A stretch of DNA of 64,000 nucleotides from Areca catechu (GCA_021397845.1 CM038047.1:44113210-44177209), one strand, 5' to 3'; shown: positions 1 through 11,479, numbered from the stretch's first letter. Made by a program: numbers and translations. Notes: a model not told the origin generated them from the letters alone.

Positions 1-132
1 AACATCAGGATAGAATATGGGAGAAATAAGAAATGGATAAAATAAGGAAATAGAAAAAAATGAGTAACTATTATTCATGAAAGTTCCTTTATTTTAAAAA
101 ATATGTTTTAGCCTCAAATATCAATATATATA
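1..132. other. AT-rich flank, no gene
   Basis: AT-rich sequence ending in a TA dinucleotide run, into which the Tat retrotransposon inserted. No coding signal is visible. Confidence 0.5.
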
Positions 133-137
133 TATAT

Positions 138-2377
138 TGTTGCCGATCTCACCGCGGCGGCCTGTAGTTTCAAAGCTGGTACCGGTCTCAGACCGTCTTA
201 CCTTGAGATCTCCGAGCTTCCGGTCATGCAAAACAAGGTCAGAAATCCTGGCCAGGGGTCCCGGCGAGGGAGCTCCGACGGACAGGATAGAGAACGGCGA
301 GATGGAACAGAATCTCTAAGGTGGGTCCCCAAAGGAGCCCCAGACTTAGAGAAGATCTTAACAAAAGAGGTCTTAGGAAGAGTGGAAATTGGGCCCAGCT
401 CCTTCACCGAGCTCATGCCGAAGGACCCCTCTCGGGTCCCTGGATCTTTCTCTCGATGCCTTCTTTTTCCACTTACCTAGCTATCCGCTCTTCCCATCCT
501 TTTATCTCATCACATTGCCTCCGGCTTCCCCCCAGGGAGGCTCCCTCTCAGCCTTCACTTTTTTCTCTCTCTCTCCCCTTTTTCCTTTCCCCTTCGGGTC
601 CGGGAACCCGGTGGCCTCCTTGTCTTGCTTGCCGAGCCCAGCAAGAAAAAGGGGAGAGGGAAGGTACTGGCGAGGCCTTGGGCCGAGTGCGGGTGCTCTC
701 CTTCCCAGGCATTGACGATGTCCGTTGCAGGCTCCTGCCTGCCAGGACTCCGCTTCTCGATTGCGGAACCCATCGAGCCGATGTAAACGAGGTTTCGTGC
801 GTCACTGCGGACCGTACCGGCGCTCCTCGCGAGGCACGGCGCACGCTACTCGAGTGGCGATTTTGAAACTCGCGCCCCTACTTCCCAGAGGCCTCACTAC
901 ACAGGGCGGGCTTCGGCCGAGGTGGATCCCTCCTGGGCGGACACCCGGCGGAGCGGCAGAGAAGTGCTCGACTTCGACCGAGGTGGACCCATCTTCGGGC
1001 GCCAACTGGCGAAGGAGCAGGAGGGCCCGGCTCGACCTCGGCCGAGGTGGACCCGTCTCCGGGCACCACCCGGCGAGGGAGCGAGGGGCCGCCAGCTTCG
1101 GCCGAGGTGGACCCCTCCTGGGCGGACACCCGGCGGAGCGGCAGAGAAGTGCTCTATTTCGGCCGAGGTGGACCCGTCTCTGGGCGCCAACTGGCGAAGG
1201 AGCAGGAGGACCCGGCTCGACCTCGGCCGAGGTGGACCCGTTTCCGGGCACCACCCGGCGAGGGAGCGAGGGGCCGCCGGCTTCGGCCGAGGTGGACCCC
1301 TCCTGGGCAGACACCTAGCAGAGCGGCAGAGAAGTGCTCGACTTCGACCGAGATGGACCCGTTTCTGGACGCCAACTGGCGAAGGAGCAGGAAGGCCCGG
1401 CTCAACCTCGACCGAGGTGGACTCGTCTCTGGGCGCCACCCGGAGAGGGAGCGAGGGACCGCCAGCTTCGGCCGAGGTGGACCCCTCCTGGGCGGACACC
1501 TGGTAGAGCGGCAAAGAAGTGCTCCACTTCGGCCGAGGTAGACCCGTCTACGGGTGCCAACTGGCGAAGGAGCAGGAGGGCCTGGCTCGACCTCGGCCGA
1601 GGTGGACCCGTCTCTGGGCGCCACCCGGTGAGGGAGCGAGGGGCCGCCAGCTTCGGTCCAAGTGGACCCCTCCTGGGCGAACACCTGGCGGAGCGGCAGA
1701 GAAGTGCTCTACTTCGATCGAGGTGGACCCGTCTCCAGGCGCCAACTGGTGAAGGAGCAGGAAGGCTCGGCTTGATCTCGGCCGAGGTGGACCCGTCTCC
1801 GGGCGCCACCCGGAGAGGGAGCGAGGGACCGCCAACTTCGGGCGAGGTGGACCCCTCCTGGGCGGACATCTGGCGGAGCGGCAGAGAAGTGCTCGACTTC
1901 GGTCGAGGTGGACCCATCTACGGGCACCAACTGGCGAAGGAGTAAGAGGGCCCGGCTCGACCTCGGCCGAGGTGGACCCATCTCCGGGCGCCACCCAGTG
2001 AGGGAGCGAGGGTCCGCCAGCTTCAGCCGAGGTGGACCCCTCCTGGGCGGACACCTGGCGGAGCGGTAGAGAAGTGCTCGACTTCGACCAAGGTGGACCC
2101 GTCTCCTGGGGCCAACTGGCGAAGGAGCAGGAGGGCCCGGCTCGACCTCGGCCAAGGTGGACCCATCTCCGGGCACCACCCGGCGAGGGAGTGAGGGGCC
2201 GCCAACTTCGGCCGAGGTGGACCCCTCCTAGGCGGACACCTGGCAGAGCGACAGAGAAGTGCTCGACTTCGGTCGAGGTGGACCCGTCTCCGATCTCGCT
2301 CGCTGAAAAAATCCACGTGGTTCGAACCACGTCCGGCGGGACCTGAGACACGCCACGTCAGCGTAATAGCCATATCA
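138..2377 (-). repeat. 3' LTR of the Tat element
   Basis: In plus coordinates it starts TGTTGCCGATCTC and ends CATATCA; in element sense it runs TGATATGG to CA. It is 2240 bp, almost the same length as its partner. It consists of a non-repetitive part (138-905), an eight-unit 185-bp array, and a short edge ending at 2377. The adjacent polypurine tract at 2378-2393 identifies it as the 3' copy. Confidence 0.92.
905..2295. repeat. 185-bp tandem array inside the 3' LTR (8 units, each three 60-64-bp sub-units)
   Basis: The marker TCCTGGGCGG (or a one-base variant) recurs at 931, 1116, 1301, 1486, 1671, 1856, 2041 and 2226, exactly 185 bp apart each time. Each unit contains three diverged sub-units, each opening with a variant of CTTCGGCCGAGGTGGACC (first unit: 911, 972 and 1036, so 61 + 64 + 60 bp). 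The array is very GC- and CpG-rich and has few stop codons in any frame, so it produces long meaningless ORFs on both strands. Confidence 0.95.
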
Positions 2378-2393
2378 GTTGCCCCCCATCCTC
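2378..2393 (-). other. polypurine tract (PPT)
   Basis: On the minus strand GAGGATGGGGGGCAAC lies directly against the LTR start TGATATGG. This is the expected plus-strand priming site of an LTR retrotransposon and fixes the element's orientation. Confidence 0.85.
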
Positions 2394-2875
2394 TCGTTCC
2401 GCCAAGGCGTCGTGGCTCGGAACATGGGGATTTAATGCGGAGATGACGTGGGGAAGGCGAAAATCTCGCGCCATAATTGCCACGATCCTCGTCGACGTTC
2501 CTTGTTACGCCCGAGGTCCTATGAGAGGTTGCCACGCGTCGCATTTCCGGCGGCCATTAATGTGTCATTTCGAAAAGGAGGCAGTTTCTATCGAACCAAA
2601 GCGTCGATGTCGGGTGTGCGTCCATGCGGCATCCATCAGGTGGTTCGGAACGGAATGAGGGGTACGGTCGCTGTCGATCGAATTTGAAAAGGAGGGGGAC
2701 TTTCGGGAAACGAAGTCCCTCCACTTTCTCGTGCTCCGCCGGCGGTTGCAGTGGGCTTTCCTTCACCTTCCGGGGTTGCCACTTCTTTTAAACAGAGTAT
2801 TTTGGTGAGTTCCCGCGTCTTCTTCTCCTTTCCGTCTCTCGGCCTTAGCAACTTTCTTGCACCCTTTCTTCCCCC

Positions 2876-5017
2876 ATGGCGCGTCGTCGTCATGTCTCTT
2901 CCAATCTGGACGAGGCTGGTCCATCCCGGTCGAGGACTCCATCGCCTTCTTCCTCGGAAGGGGAGGTGATCCCAGACGAGATCCGCAGGCGGCTCCAACC
3001 CGGGGGTGTAACCATAGGCATTCCTAGGGGTCCTAGGTCTCCTCCTGCAGTTTCCGCCCGTCCGATTTCTTCTCTTCCTCCTCCGACCATCTCTTCGATT
3101 GGTCCCTCCGGTCACGTCTCAACGATGACCAAAGATGACCTTTCTCTGCTCCGGGAGGTCTACGGTATCCCGGAGTCGATTCATCTTTATCTCCCGCGGT
3201 CCGAAGATCGAGTGACCTTAAGCGACCCCGGGCGAATAGCCTTCTACGAGGACTTCCTCCTTGGGGGTCTTCAGTTCCCCCTTCACCCTTTCTTCCTTTT
3301 CTTTCTCAGCCACTACCGCTTGGTCCCGGCCTAGTTGGCTCCAAACGCCATCCGGGTCATTTTTGCCTTCATAGTTTTTTGTCACTTCCACAGGTTTGTT
3401 GCCCGTTTCTCCCTCTTCAGGGCTCTTTTCACCCTGAAGCGCTATTCCACCGATGATGGCTGGTGGTACATCTCACATCGGCTTAGGTGCCTCAGGTTCG
3501 ACCTCCCTTCTTCTATCAAGGGCTGGAAGAACTAGTTCTTTTTTGCCTCGGTCGAGGACGTCGACTGGGCCTGGAGCGAGCCGGATCGATCTCCGAACCG
3601 GAACTCCCAAGTTGACCCAGCGGACCAAGAGGTCTTCTCACAGCTGCTGAGCGATGCGGTCCCGACCCTCGATGTCCTGCTCTCGGAGCAGAACTTGTTC
3701 GAGGCGGGAATCAGTCCCATCCGGGAGCTGGGTGAGGCTCGGGCTTCCCTTTCACCTCGTACTCCCCTCTTCTTTTCTTTTTGACTAGTCCGTCTGACCT
3801 CTACTTCCTTTCAGGTATGAAGTTTTCCTTGGAGAATCTACTGGAGGGCGCCGCACAGAGGGATGTTACCGAGGGGACCGAACCCATGGCGAAGAGGGCT
3901 CGTACCGAGGTGAGCCGGGAGGCCGCGCCGATCCCCACCTCCGATCCCGTGACGGTGGCTCCCGCATCCAGGCCACCTCGAACCCGGGCGCCCGACGTCC
4001 CTGTCGTCGACCTCGACAGGGTCGTGGAAGAGGGGGGGCCAGTCCCTTCCCGGGCAGCGTCTACTTCAACCGCCGCTCCAACTGCACCCACGGTGGTCAC
4101 CAGCACGGCGATGGCCCCGCTGATGGCTGCTCTGCCCGGTGAGGGGACGGTCACCTCTACTGCTGCCGACTCGTCTGCCCCACCACCGAACCTCACCAGC
4201 CGGTGCTCCGTGAACCACGACCAGGGCCTCGCGGAGAAGGTCATGGAGTTTGCCTGCACCTCCCAGGATCGCCGGCTAAGGGGTGGCCGGGACTATAGCG
4301 ACGCCCTGCTCGGAATCCTCCCGTAGCTCTTCACAGTAAGTCCCGAGCTCGGAGCCCTTCCTTTTAAAGTTCCAGTTGGGTTCTGCCTAACCTTTCTTCT
4401 TCTGGCGCAGATCGGGACCGACGTGCTGCTGCTGAAGAACTTCCTCGCCGGGTACGCCAAGAAGGATGCCGAGAAGGAGGAGAAGCTCGACAAGCTCACA
4501 GCCGACGTCAAAGACCTCATGGAGAAAGGGGTCGAGCTGCGAGGGAATAATCAGGCCCTCCGATCTGACCTAGCCCGCACCAAGAGGCGCATCAAGGAGC
4601 TTGAGACCTCCCTACCCGAGGAGAGGATCTCGAGCCAGCGCCGCACAGAGGAGGACGCGGCGGAGAAGACCCGCCTCAGGGCTCAATCCTGGTCGCTGGA
4701 GCGCCGGGTGGAGGAGGTCCGGAAGGAGCTGAACGCGGCCAAGGAGAATAGCTCCTACGTCAACGGGCTACTGGAGGCGTCGAAGCGGGAGGCGTAGGAG
4801 GCCGTCCCGAAGTTCCGGGCCTCCGAGGAATACATCGCAGAGGTTCGGGAGGCTGTCGTGGACTCCTTTTTGAAGGGGTTCAAGATATGCCGGGAGAAGG
4901 TAAGCTCCTTCTACCTCGAGCTCGACCTCAGTGGGGTAATCCTCGATGGCAGGAGGCAGGAGCCCAGTGGAGAGGCTCCAACAGCAGCTGGTGATGATGC
5001 TGCAACTCCAGAGTAGC
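2876..5017 (+). pseudogene. Antisense ORF of the Tat element (plant 'putative gypsy-type transposon' family), spliced and broken
   Basis: Reads opposite to gag-pol. The start at 2876 (MARRRHVSSN) opens a Ser/Pro-rich N-terminus, then a block whose pattern (FPLHPFFLFFLSHYRL, then LAPNAIRVIFAF, then GWWYISHRLR and LPSSIKGWKN) I recognise from the family usually annotated Transposase_28 / putative gypsy-type transposon in cereal Tat elements. Intron-like gaps with GT and AG edges are visible at about 3730-3814 and 4334-4410. The segment 4411-4797 is a charged, coiled-coil-like region (KKDAEKEEKLDKL). In-frame TAG codons occur at about 3332, 3533, 4324 and 4795, so it is a pseudogene. The function of these antisense ORFs is unknown. 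The exact C-terminus (5017 or about 5097) is uncertain. Confidence 0.72.
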
Positions 5018-5269
5018 CCCCGAGCAGCCACCCATCGACGGTGCAGGCGGCGAGAGTGCGCCTCAGCCCGAGGAGGATGCCACCGCGCCGAAGTAGCCTC
5101 CCCGGCTCTGTGGACTTCTTTTTTTCTTTTTTGTATTTTTTTTTTTTCTTTTCGATGACTCCCGGCCTGTCGGGACTCCTTCACTGTGTTTACATTTCTA
5201 AATCAATGAAACTTCTCCTTCAGCAGATTTTTGCTTCGTTCTTTCTTTTTTTTTTTTTTTGAACTGAAT

Positions 5270-5865
5270 GTTGGTTTGGGGCACCGGGACTAAGTCCTGT
5301 AGTGCGTTCCGAGCTGAGCTCGCGGGCAGACTGAGTCCTGCCCCACCCTTCAAACAGAAGTTCGGGACTTCCGGACTGAACACCGGTGGAGCAGGCTTTG
5401 TGCGAGCCCTACGCGGCTTACCAGTTCGTCCTCTGGGACTGCGTGGGCGAGCTTGGTTCTGCCCCGCCTTCCAGACCGAAGTCCGGGACCTCCGGACTGA
5501 ACCCCGGGGCCGCAGGCTTTATCCAAGCCCTGCGCGGCTTGCTGGGCTGTTCTCCGGGACTGCGTGGGTGAACTTGGTTCTGCCCCGCCTTCCAGACCGA
5601 AGTTCGGGACCTCCGGACTGAACCCCGGGGCCGTAGGCTTTATCCGAGCCCTGCGCGGCTTGCCAGGCTGTTCTCCGGGACTACGTGGGCAAACTTGGTT
5701 CCACCCCGCCTTCCAGACCGAAGTCCGGGACCTCCGAACTGAACCCCGGGGCCGTAGGCTTTATTCGAGCCCTGCGCGGCTTGCCGGGCTGTTCTTCGGG
5801 ACTGCGTGGGCGAGCTTGGTTCCGCCCCGCATTCCAGACCGAAGTCCGGGACCTGTTGCCTTCTC
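5270..5865. repeat. 121-bp tandem repeat between integrase and the antisense ORF
   Basis: The marker TTCCAGACCGAAG recurs at 5469, 5590, 5711 and 5832, exactly 121 bp apart, with a diverged first copy at about 5349. That gives about five units. This array is unrelated in sequence to the 185-bp array in the LTRs. Tandem repeats in the region 3' of pol are known in Tat-lineage elements and have been proposed as a source of satellite DNA. Confidence 0.92.
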
Positions 5866-6042
5866 GGGTCTTCGGCCACACTCGTGTTCGCCGAACTCAA
5901 AGCTAAGTGGCTCTCTCCCTACGAGGTGAGAAGGAGCATTTGAAGCAAAAGGATTTCATTGCAGGAGTTCACGGAACCTTACACTATTGGTAATACATCC
6001 TCAAGTTTGAGGCATTCCAGGTCCGAGGGAATCGGGACCCTC

Positions 6043-7130
6043 CTAGCTCCTCCAGGTAGTAGGCCCCGTGAGGGAGGACCTTCGCCACCCTATAAGGGCC
6101 TTCCCAGTTCGGGGAGAGCTTCCGCACTCCCGTGGCTGGGAAGCTTCAGCCTGGCATAGTACCAGATCTCCTAGACGGAAGGACTTCGGTCGCACTCTAG
6201 AGTTGTAGTACCTGGCCACTCGTTGCCTATAGGCTGTCATTTGGACTCGAGCCTTGTCCCTCGTCTCTTCAAGGAGGTCCAGGTTTAGCAGCATCCTGGC
6301 AGGATTCTCCACTTCATCATACTGCTCCACGTGCAAGGTGGGTAGGCTGAGCTCTATCGGGATAACCGCTTCGGCTCCGAAGACGAGGTTGAACGGGGTC
6401 TCATTGGTGGCTGTCCTCGGGGTGGTGTGGTACGCCCACAGGACGCTCGGGAGCTCTTTCGCCCACCTGTCCTTGACCTGGTCCAGCCTTGTCCGGAGGC
6501 CCTGCAAGATAGTCCTATTCATTACATCGGCTTCTCCGTTTATCTATGGATGCACCACCAAGGTGAAGCGATGGTGGATGCCGAGGTTGCTGCAGAATTC
6601 TTCAAACTCCCGACAGTCGAATTGACGTCCGTTATCAGTGATAATGGTGTGCGGTAGGCCAAAACGCCAGATGATTGACTTCCAGAGGAACTTGGCGACG
6701 TTTGCCTCCGTGATCCGGGCTAGGGGTTCGGCCTCGATCCACTTTGTGAAGCAGTCGATGGCCACGATTAAAAACTTCTGCTGCCCGGACGCCGGGGGAA
6801 AAGGTCCTAAGAGATCCATTCCTCACTGAGCGAACGACCATGGAGCGGAGAGTTGGGAGAGTAGAGTGGAGGGCTGATGCTGCACCACGGCATGCCGCTG
6901 GCATCGGTCACACCTCTTCACGTAGTCAGCTGCATCCTCCTTCATGGTCTCCCAGAAATAACCTTGGCGGAGGGCCTTGTACGCCAGCGTTCCCCCATGT
7001 GACTCCCACAGATGCCCTCGTGGATTTCTTGGAGTACGAGTGCGGCCTCCGCGGGTCTCAGGCATTTGAAGAGGGGGTAGGAATAGGACTTCCGATACAG
7101 TTGTCCATCCATTAAGACAAATCGCGCGGC
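6043..7130 (-). pseudogene. Tat integrase (zinc finger, DDE core, C-terminal part), disrupted
   Basis: Element order runs from high to low coordinates. The HHCC zinc-binding region spans about 7130-6850: IHEGICGSHMG, then after a frameshift CDRCQ. The core spans about 6819-6500, with the first Asp in IVAIDCFTKWIEAEP and the second in IITDNGRQF. The third acidic position, normally Glu in NGQ(A/V)E, reads INGEAD, an Asp. A TGA before MDLLGPFPP and a TAG after HHRFTLVVHP interrupt the frame. The C-terminal piece (6522-6043) contains the usual LWAYHTTPRTATNETPF motif. Normally this enzyme would insert element cDNA into chromosomes; this copy cannot be translated through. Confidence 0.88.
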
Positions 7131-7289
7131 CTTCCTCTTGATAAGGTGAGCCGCTACGCGGTCCTCCGGTAAGATGCCGCTGGTAATGTACTCAGCGTAC
7201 TTATCCATCCAGCTGGGCTCTTGGCTGACCTGTTGGACCTTCACGGGGGTCTCATAGCTCGGGAACTTGAGATGCTCAACATAAGCACA

Positions 7290-8237
7290 GCCCAACAGCG
7301 AGTCCGGCAGGGTTGCCATTCGGGAGAGCGCGTCCGCGCAAGCATTTTTCCCATGGGGTATATGGGAGATGCTAAAGCGCCGAAATCCAGTCGCACTCGT
7401 TCTCACGAGCTCCAGGTATTTCACCATTTAAGGGTCCCACGCGCCGTACTCTCCAGAGATCTGTCCGACCACCAGCTGCGAATCAGTGAAGGCCTTGAGG
7501 TTGGCCATGCCCAACTCGCGGGACACTCTCAGCCCCGCGAGGAGCACTTCGTACTTCGCCTGATTGTTAGTTGCGGCGAAATGAAAACGGAGTGCACATT
7601 CGGCGACGACCCCCTCGCCGTTGGTGAGGATGAGTCCGGCTCCGCTCCCGCTGGAGTTCGAGGCCCCGTCCACATAAAGGACCCAAACGTCCTCCTCGGG
7701 TCCCGGTTCCGGCTGCCGGTCCAGAGGGCCTTCTTCCATCCCCTTGCCCAGGCCTGCGCACTCGACCAAAAAGTCAGCGAGCACTTGTGCCTTCATGGCC
7801 GACCTTGGTCGATAAGTGATATCAAACTCGCTAAGCTTGAGTGCCCACTTCGCCAATCGCCCGGATGTGTCAGGTCGGCTGAGTATCGCTTTCAGCGGCT
7901 GATCCATCAGGACGACAATGGGGTGTGCTTGGAAATAGGGCCTGAGACGCTGGGCGGACACTATTAGTGCAAAAATGAGTTTTTCAGACCCGGAATACCT
8001 AAGCTTCGCATCGCGGAGGAGCTTGCTCGTGTAGTACACCGATCTCTGCACTCCCTGGTCGTCGGCCCGAACTAGGACCGAGCTGACGACCTCCGGGATG
8101 ACCGCCAGGTACAGGATGAGCTCCTCTCCTTCTTCGGGCCTGGAGAGCAGTGGCGGTGATGCAAGCATCCTCTTCAGCTCGTCTAATGCCTCCTGGCACT
8201 CCTCGGTCCAGGTGAAGTTGTTCATCTTCCTCAGCAC
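7290..8237 (-). pseudogene. Tat RNase H plus second archaeal-type RNase H
   Basis: One 269-codon open stretch (8237-7428). Residues of about 35-160 form the usual gypsy RNase H after RT (VYYTSKLLRDAKLRYSGSEK, then LSEFDITYRPRSAMK). From about residue 185 a second RNase H begins: YVDGASN (first acidic residue), NNQAKYEVL (Glu), TDSQLV (Asp). It continues past a TAA at about 7428 to the ADALSRM segment near 7310. The tandem RNase H pair is a diagnostic trait of the Tat lineage and is what I rely on for classification. The TAA splits it from the integrase frame. Confidence 0.9.
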
Positions 8238-8239
8238 TT

Positions 8240-9203
8240 TGAAGAAGGGCCGGTAGCGGTCAGCAGACCTCGAGATAAACCGAATCAGGACGGCTATCCG
8301 GCCGGTGAGTCGCTATACTTGCTTCTTGGAGGTGGGCTGCTCCATGTCCAAAATGGCCTGGACCTTTTCCGGGTTGGCTTCTATCCCTTTTTGGGTCTCC
8401 ATGAATCCCAAGAACTTTCCGGTGGACACGCTGAAGGTGCACTTCGCCGGGTTCAGCTTCATCTGGTGAAGTTGGAGGTTGCCGAAGGTCTCCGCCAGGT
8501 CGTCGACATGGTCAGAAAGAGGCTTGCTCATTACCAGCATATCATCCACGTATACCTGCATGTTGCGGCCGATCTGATCTTTGAAGACTTTGTTGACCAG
8601 CCGCTGGTACGTGGCTCCGGCGTTCTTGAGACCGAATGGCATCATCTTGTAACAGTAAGTTCCGCGGTCGGTGACGAAAGCGGTGTGCTCTTCGTCCTCT
8701 GGGTGCATTCGAATCTGGTTGTACCCGGAGAAGGCATCCATGAAAGAGAGTAGGCGATGCCTCGAAGTGGTGTCCACCAACTTGTCAATTTTCGAAAGAG
8801 GGAAACTGTCCTTCGGGCAAGTTCGGTTGAGATCGGTGTAGTCCACGCAGATCCTCCACTTGCCACTACTCTTCTTTACCATGACCACATTCGCCAGCCA
8901 ACTGGGATACTGTACTTCCCACACAAAACTGGTGGTGAGGAGCTTCTCTACTTCTTCATTAATGGCCTTCTGCCTTTCTACAGCGAAACTCCTCTTCTTC
9001 TAGCGGACCGGGCGACACCTCGGGTCAACACTTAGCCTGTGGGTGATGACTTCCGAGGGGATGCCCGGCATGTCAGCTGTGGACCAGGCAAACACATCCG
9101 TGTTCGCGCGGAGAAAATCCAGCAGGCGGATCCGTTCTTCCTCCGGGAGCTGGGCCCCCACATGCACAGTCTTCTGAGGGTTCGAACCAAGGGGATACGT
9201 CAA
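8240..9203 (-). pseudogene. Tat reverse transcriptase, disrupted
   Basis: Ordered RT motifs are visible: WRICVDYTDLNRTCPKD, FMDAFSGYNQI (catalytic Asp), MPFGLKNAGATYQRLVN, and MQVYVDDMLVMSK (YVDD box intact), followed by the thumb and connection segment. The upstream segment (VFAWSTADMPGIP) is typical of gypsy polymerases. TAG codons at about 9000 (before KKRSF) and about 8312 (before RLTGRI) break the frame. The enzyme normally makes cDNA in the cytoplasmic particle. Confidence 0.92.
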
Positions 9204-9379
9204 TAGGTGTTCTACGGGTCCTCCCCTGGGTTCCTTCTTCCTTAAGTCGAGGTCGTCGACGTCGGGGTTGAGCTCAGCACCTCGGGCACCCGGGACCGTC
9301 TGAAGTCAATGCTGGATGGGCTGGGTCGTCCCCCTCATCACCCCAGTCCCAGAGGCTGTGGGGAACTGTACTAGTAACC

Positions 9380-9837
9380 GTTTGGTGAAAATCACGGCGT
9401 CCAATTGGTTGAGCCCGGATGGCCAAGGATTGCATTATAAGGCGAGGGGAGCTTGACAACAGTAAATATCATCATGATGGTAATCTGCCGAGGTGGGGAT
9501 CCGGCGGTGACAGGGAGAGTGATCTACCCTTCGACCCCCACCGAGCCCCGGTAAAGCCCACAAGAGGGGTGTGCACTGGCCTTAATTGATCATGAGACAT
9601 GTTCATTCGGGAGAAAGCATCATAAAAAAGCACGTCAGTAGAGCTCCCACTATCTACCATAATGCGACGTACAAGATGCTTTGCGATGGTCATCTCGACC
9701 ACCACTGCATCATTGTTTACATTCTTGTTTTCATTCCCATTCTCAAAGGGGGATACATCCTCCGGGTCACCCGCCTCCCGGGTTCTCTTCGCCGCACGCC
9801 CGATCCCCCAAGAGATCATGCCCACCGGCTTCTCCAT
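9380..9837 (-). pseudogene. Tat aspartic protease, frameshifted
   Basis: The active-site motif IMVDSGSSTDVLFYDAF is intact on the minus strand. Shortly after LVGFTGARWG the conserved continuation (ITLPVTAGSPPRQ, then PSPYNAILG) lies in another frame, so a frameshift lies near 9540. An in-frame stop also lies upstream. The protease normally cuts the Gag-Pol polyprotein. Confidence 0.85.
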
Positions 9838-9882
9838 TGGGCGGTTGTCAATCGCAGGGACTGGGGGAAGGGCTGCGAGCGG

Positions 9883-11418
9883 CTATCCTTTTGCCGGGGC
9901 CTCATTCCTCACAAACTTCCTAAGGTAGCCTCTTTTAATCAACTCATCGATTTCCCGCTTCAGATTGCGGCATTCCTCCGTGTCGTGGCCATGCTCGCGG
10001 TAGAACTGGCAGTATTTTGTTTTGTCGTGGGTGTTCCTTGGGTTCTGAGGAGGAGGTCGGCGAAGGTAGTGCTCACCCTCAATCTCCATGAGGATCTTCG
10101 TTCTGGGAGCAAGTAGAGGGGTGAAACTTCGCTCCGGGGGAGCGCCGCTCTTCGGCTTCGGGCCTAGACGGGGATCAGTAGGTGGTCCGGGCCTCCGGGT
10201 CCCGGGGACATCCCTCGGGGCCGGCTTCTTCGAGGACCTCCTGTCCAGCTCTCGCCTGGTGCGATCGGCCTCCTCCGCTCGGATGTACTTATGGACACGG
10301 AGGAGGAGCTCGGAGTACGTCCTGTGGGGTTTCTTGTCTAGGGAATAGGTTAAGCGGGATGTCTTGAGTCCGCGCTTCAATGCCAGCATGGCAACAGGCT
10401 CGTCTAGACCGTAGATTTACAGGGCATCGGTCTTGAAGCGGGTAATGTAGTCCCGAAGCAGCTCCTGATCCTGCTGGCGGATGGAGAAGAGGCTATCCAC
10501 ATCTCTTGGCACCTTCCGGCAAGCGTCGAAGTGTGCCACAAACTTTCCTTCCAGTTAATGGAAGGAGCAAATAGATTCGGGCTTGAGACGGGTGAACCAG
10601 ACTCGAGCAGCCTTCCGGAGGGTAGCAGGAAAGGCGACGCATAAAAGGGCGTTCGTGCCCCCCTGGACCCTCATGAGAGCCTTGTAGTTCTCCAGATGAT
10701 CCAAGGGGTCGGTGGTCCCATCGTAAGGATCCACTTGTGGCATGCGGAACCGACTCGGCATCGGCTCCTCTTGGATTTCACGGGAGAAGGGTGGCCGGGC
10801 GTCATAGCCCGCCGGGTTCGCCGAGGAGTTCTGCAGGTCGGCAAATCGGTGGGTGAACTCCACCAGCTTGCGCTCGTGCTGCTCCAGGCACCTCTCGGCC
10901 TGGCGCATGATGGCCTTGTCAGTGGAATCTTCCACCGAGGCCGCTGGCGAAGGAGGCGTCGATCGGTCTCGGTGGGGGGCCTTGCCCCGACGTTGCCTGC
11001 TGCGGTGCACCGTCTCGGCATCGTTGGCCGGGGATCGACTCTCGTGATCCACCGAACCGGAGTAATTTCTCTTCGCGGGGGTTTGGTGGCTCCCGCGGGG
11101 GTTGAAGACTGCCTGCGATTGAGAGGGCTTGCCTTGGATGGAGCGCAGGCTTCCGCGGGGCCCCGCGGCCCGAGCCACGGGGGTCCCTGGCTGGGGCTGA
11201 GTGGCTAGGGACCGTTGCTGGTGTTGTAGCTGCCGGATTGCTGTGGTCAGGGTTTGCAGCTGTTGGATGACAGCTGTGAAAGGTCCGTCCACCGGGGACG
11301 GCTGCGGAGGAAGAGGAGATGGAGCATGTAGCTCCCTCTCCGGGCTACGCGGCCCCTGAGGGGAAGGGACTTCCCCTACTCGACTGGTGGACGCTTCGCG
11401 TCCGCGTGTCACCACCAT
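9883..11418 (-). pseudogene. Tat gag, interrupted by stops
   Basis: Starts at 11418 (MVVTRGREASTS), 80 bp inside the 5' LTR. A Pro/Gln-rich N-terminus is followed by the capsid-like retrotransposon gag domain (YDGTTDPLDHLENYKALM, then ATLRKAARVWFTRL, then DQELLRDYITRFK), interrupted by stops at about 10555 and about 10418. A degenerate CCHC knuckle, CQFYREHGHDTEEC, lies near 9990. The final TAG is at about 9883, between gag and the protease region. Gag normally forms the cytoplasmic particle. Confidence 0.88.
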
Positions 11419-11479
11419 GGTCGGAGCGCGCTGTGGCCCGCGGAGAGCTAGCTTGCACTAGGGTTGCTGTCCTGCCCCC

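Noticed and set aside
725..2346. Many overlapping ORFs of 70-270 codons on both strands within the left LTR
   Set aside because: They are by-products of the 185-bp GC-rich array, which has few stops in any frame; the translations are just the repeat read in rotating frames. The same holds for 11868-13727.
2876..4797. Independent host gene opposite the retrotransposon
   Set aside because: The protein pattern and its location between pol and the 3' LTR match the known Tat antisense ORF, and it carries in-frame stops.
5268..5929. Plus-strand ORFs with repeated RPLR/GLRG-like phrases
   Set aside because: They read the 121-bp tandem repeat of the Tat element; no family pattern.
7221..7967. 248-codon plus-strand ORF
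   Set aside because: Exact shadow of the RNase H region on the minus strand; no similarity of its own.
10696..11208. 170-codon plus-strand ORF
   Set aside because: Shadow of gag on the other strand.
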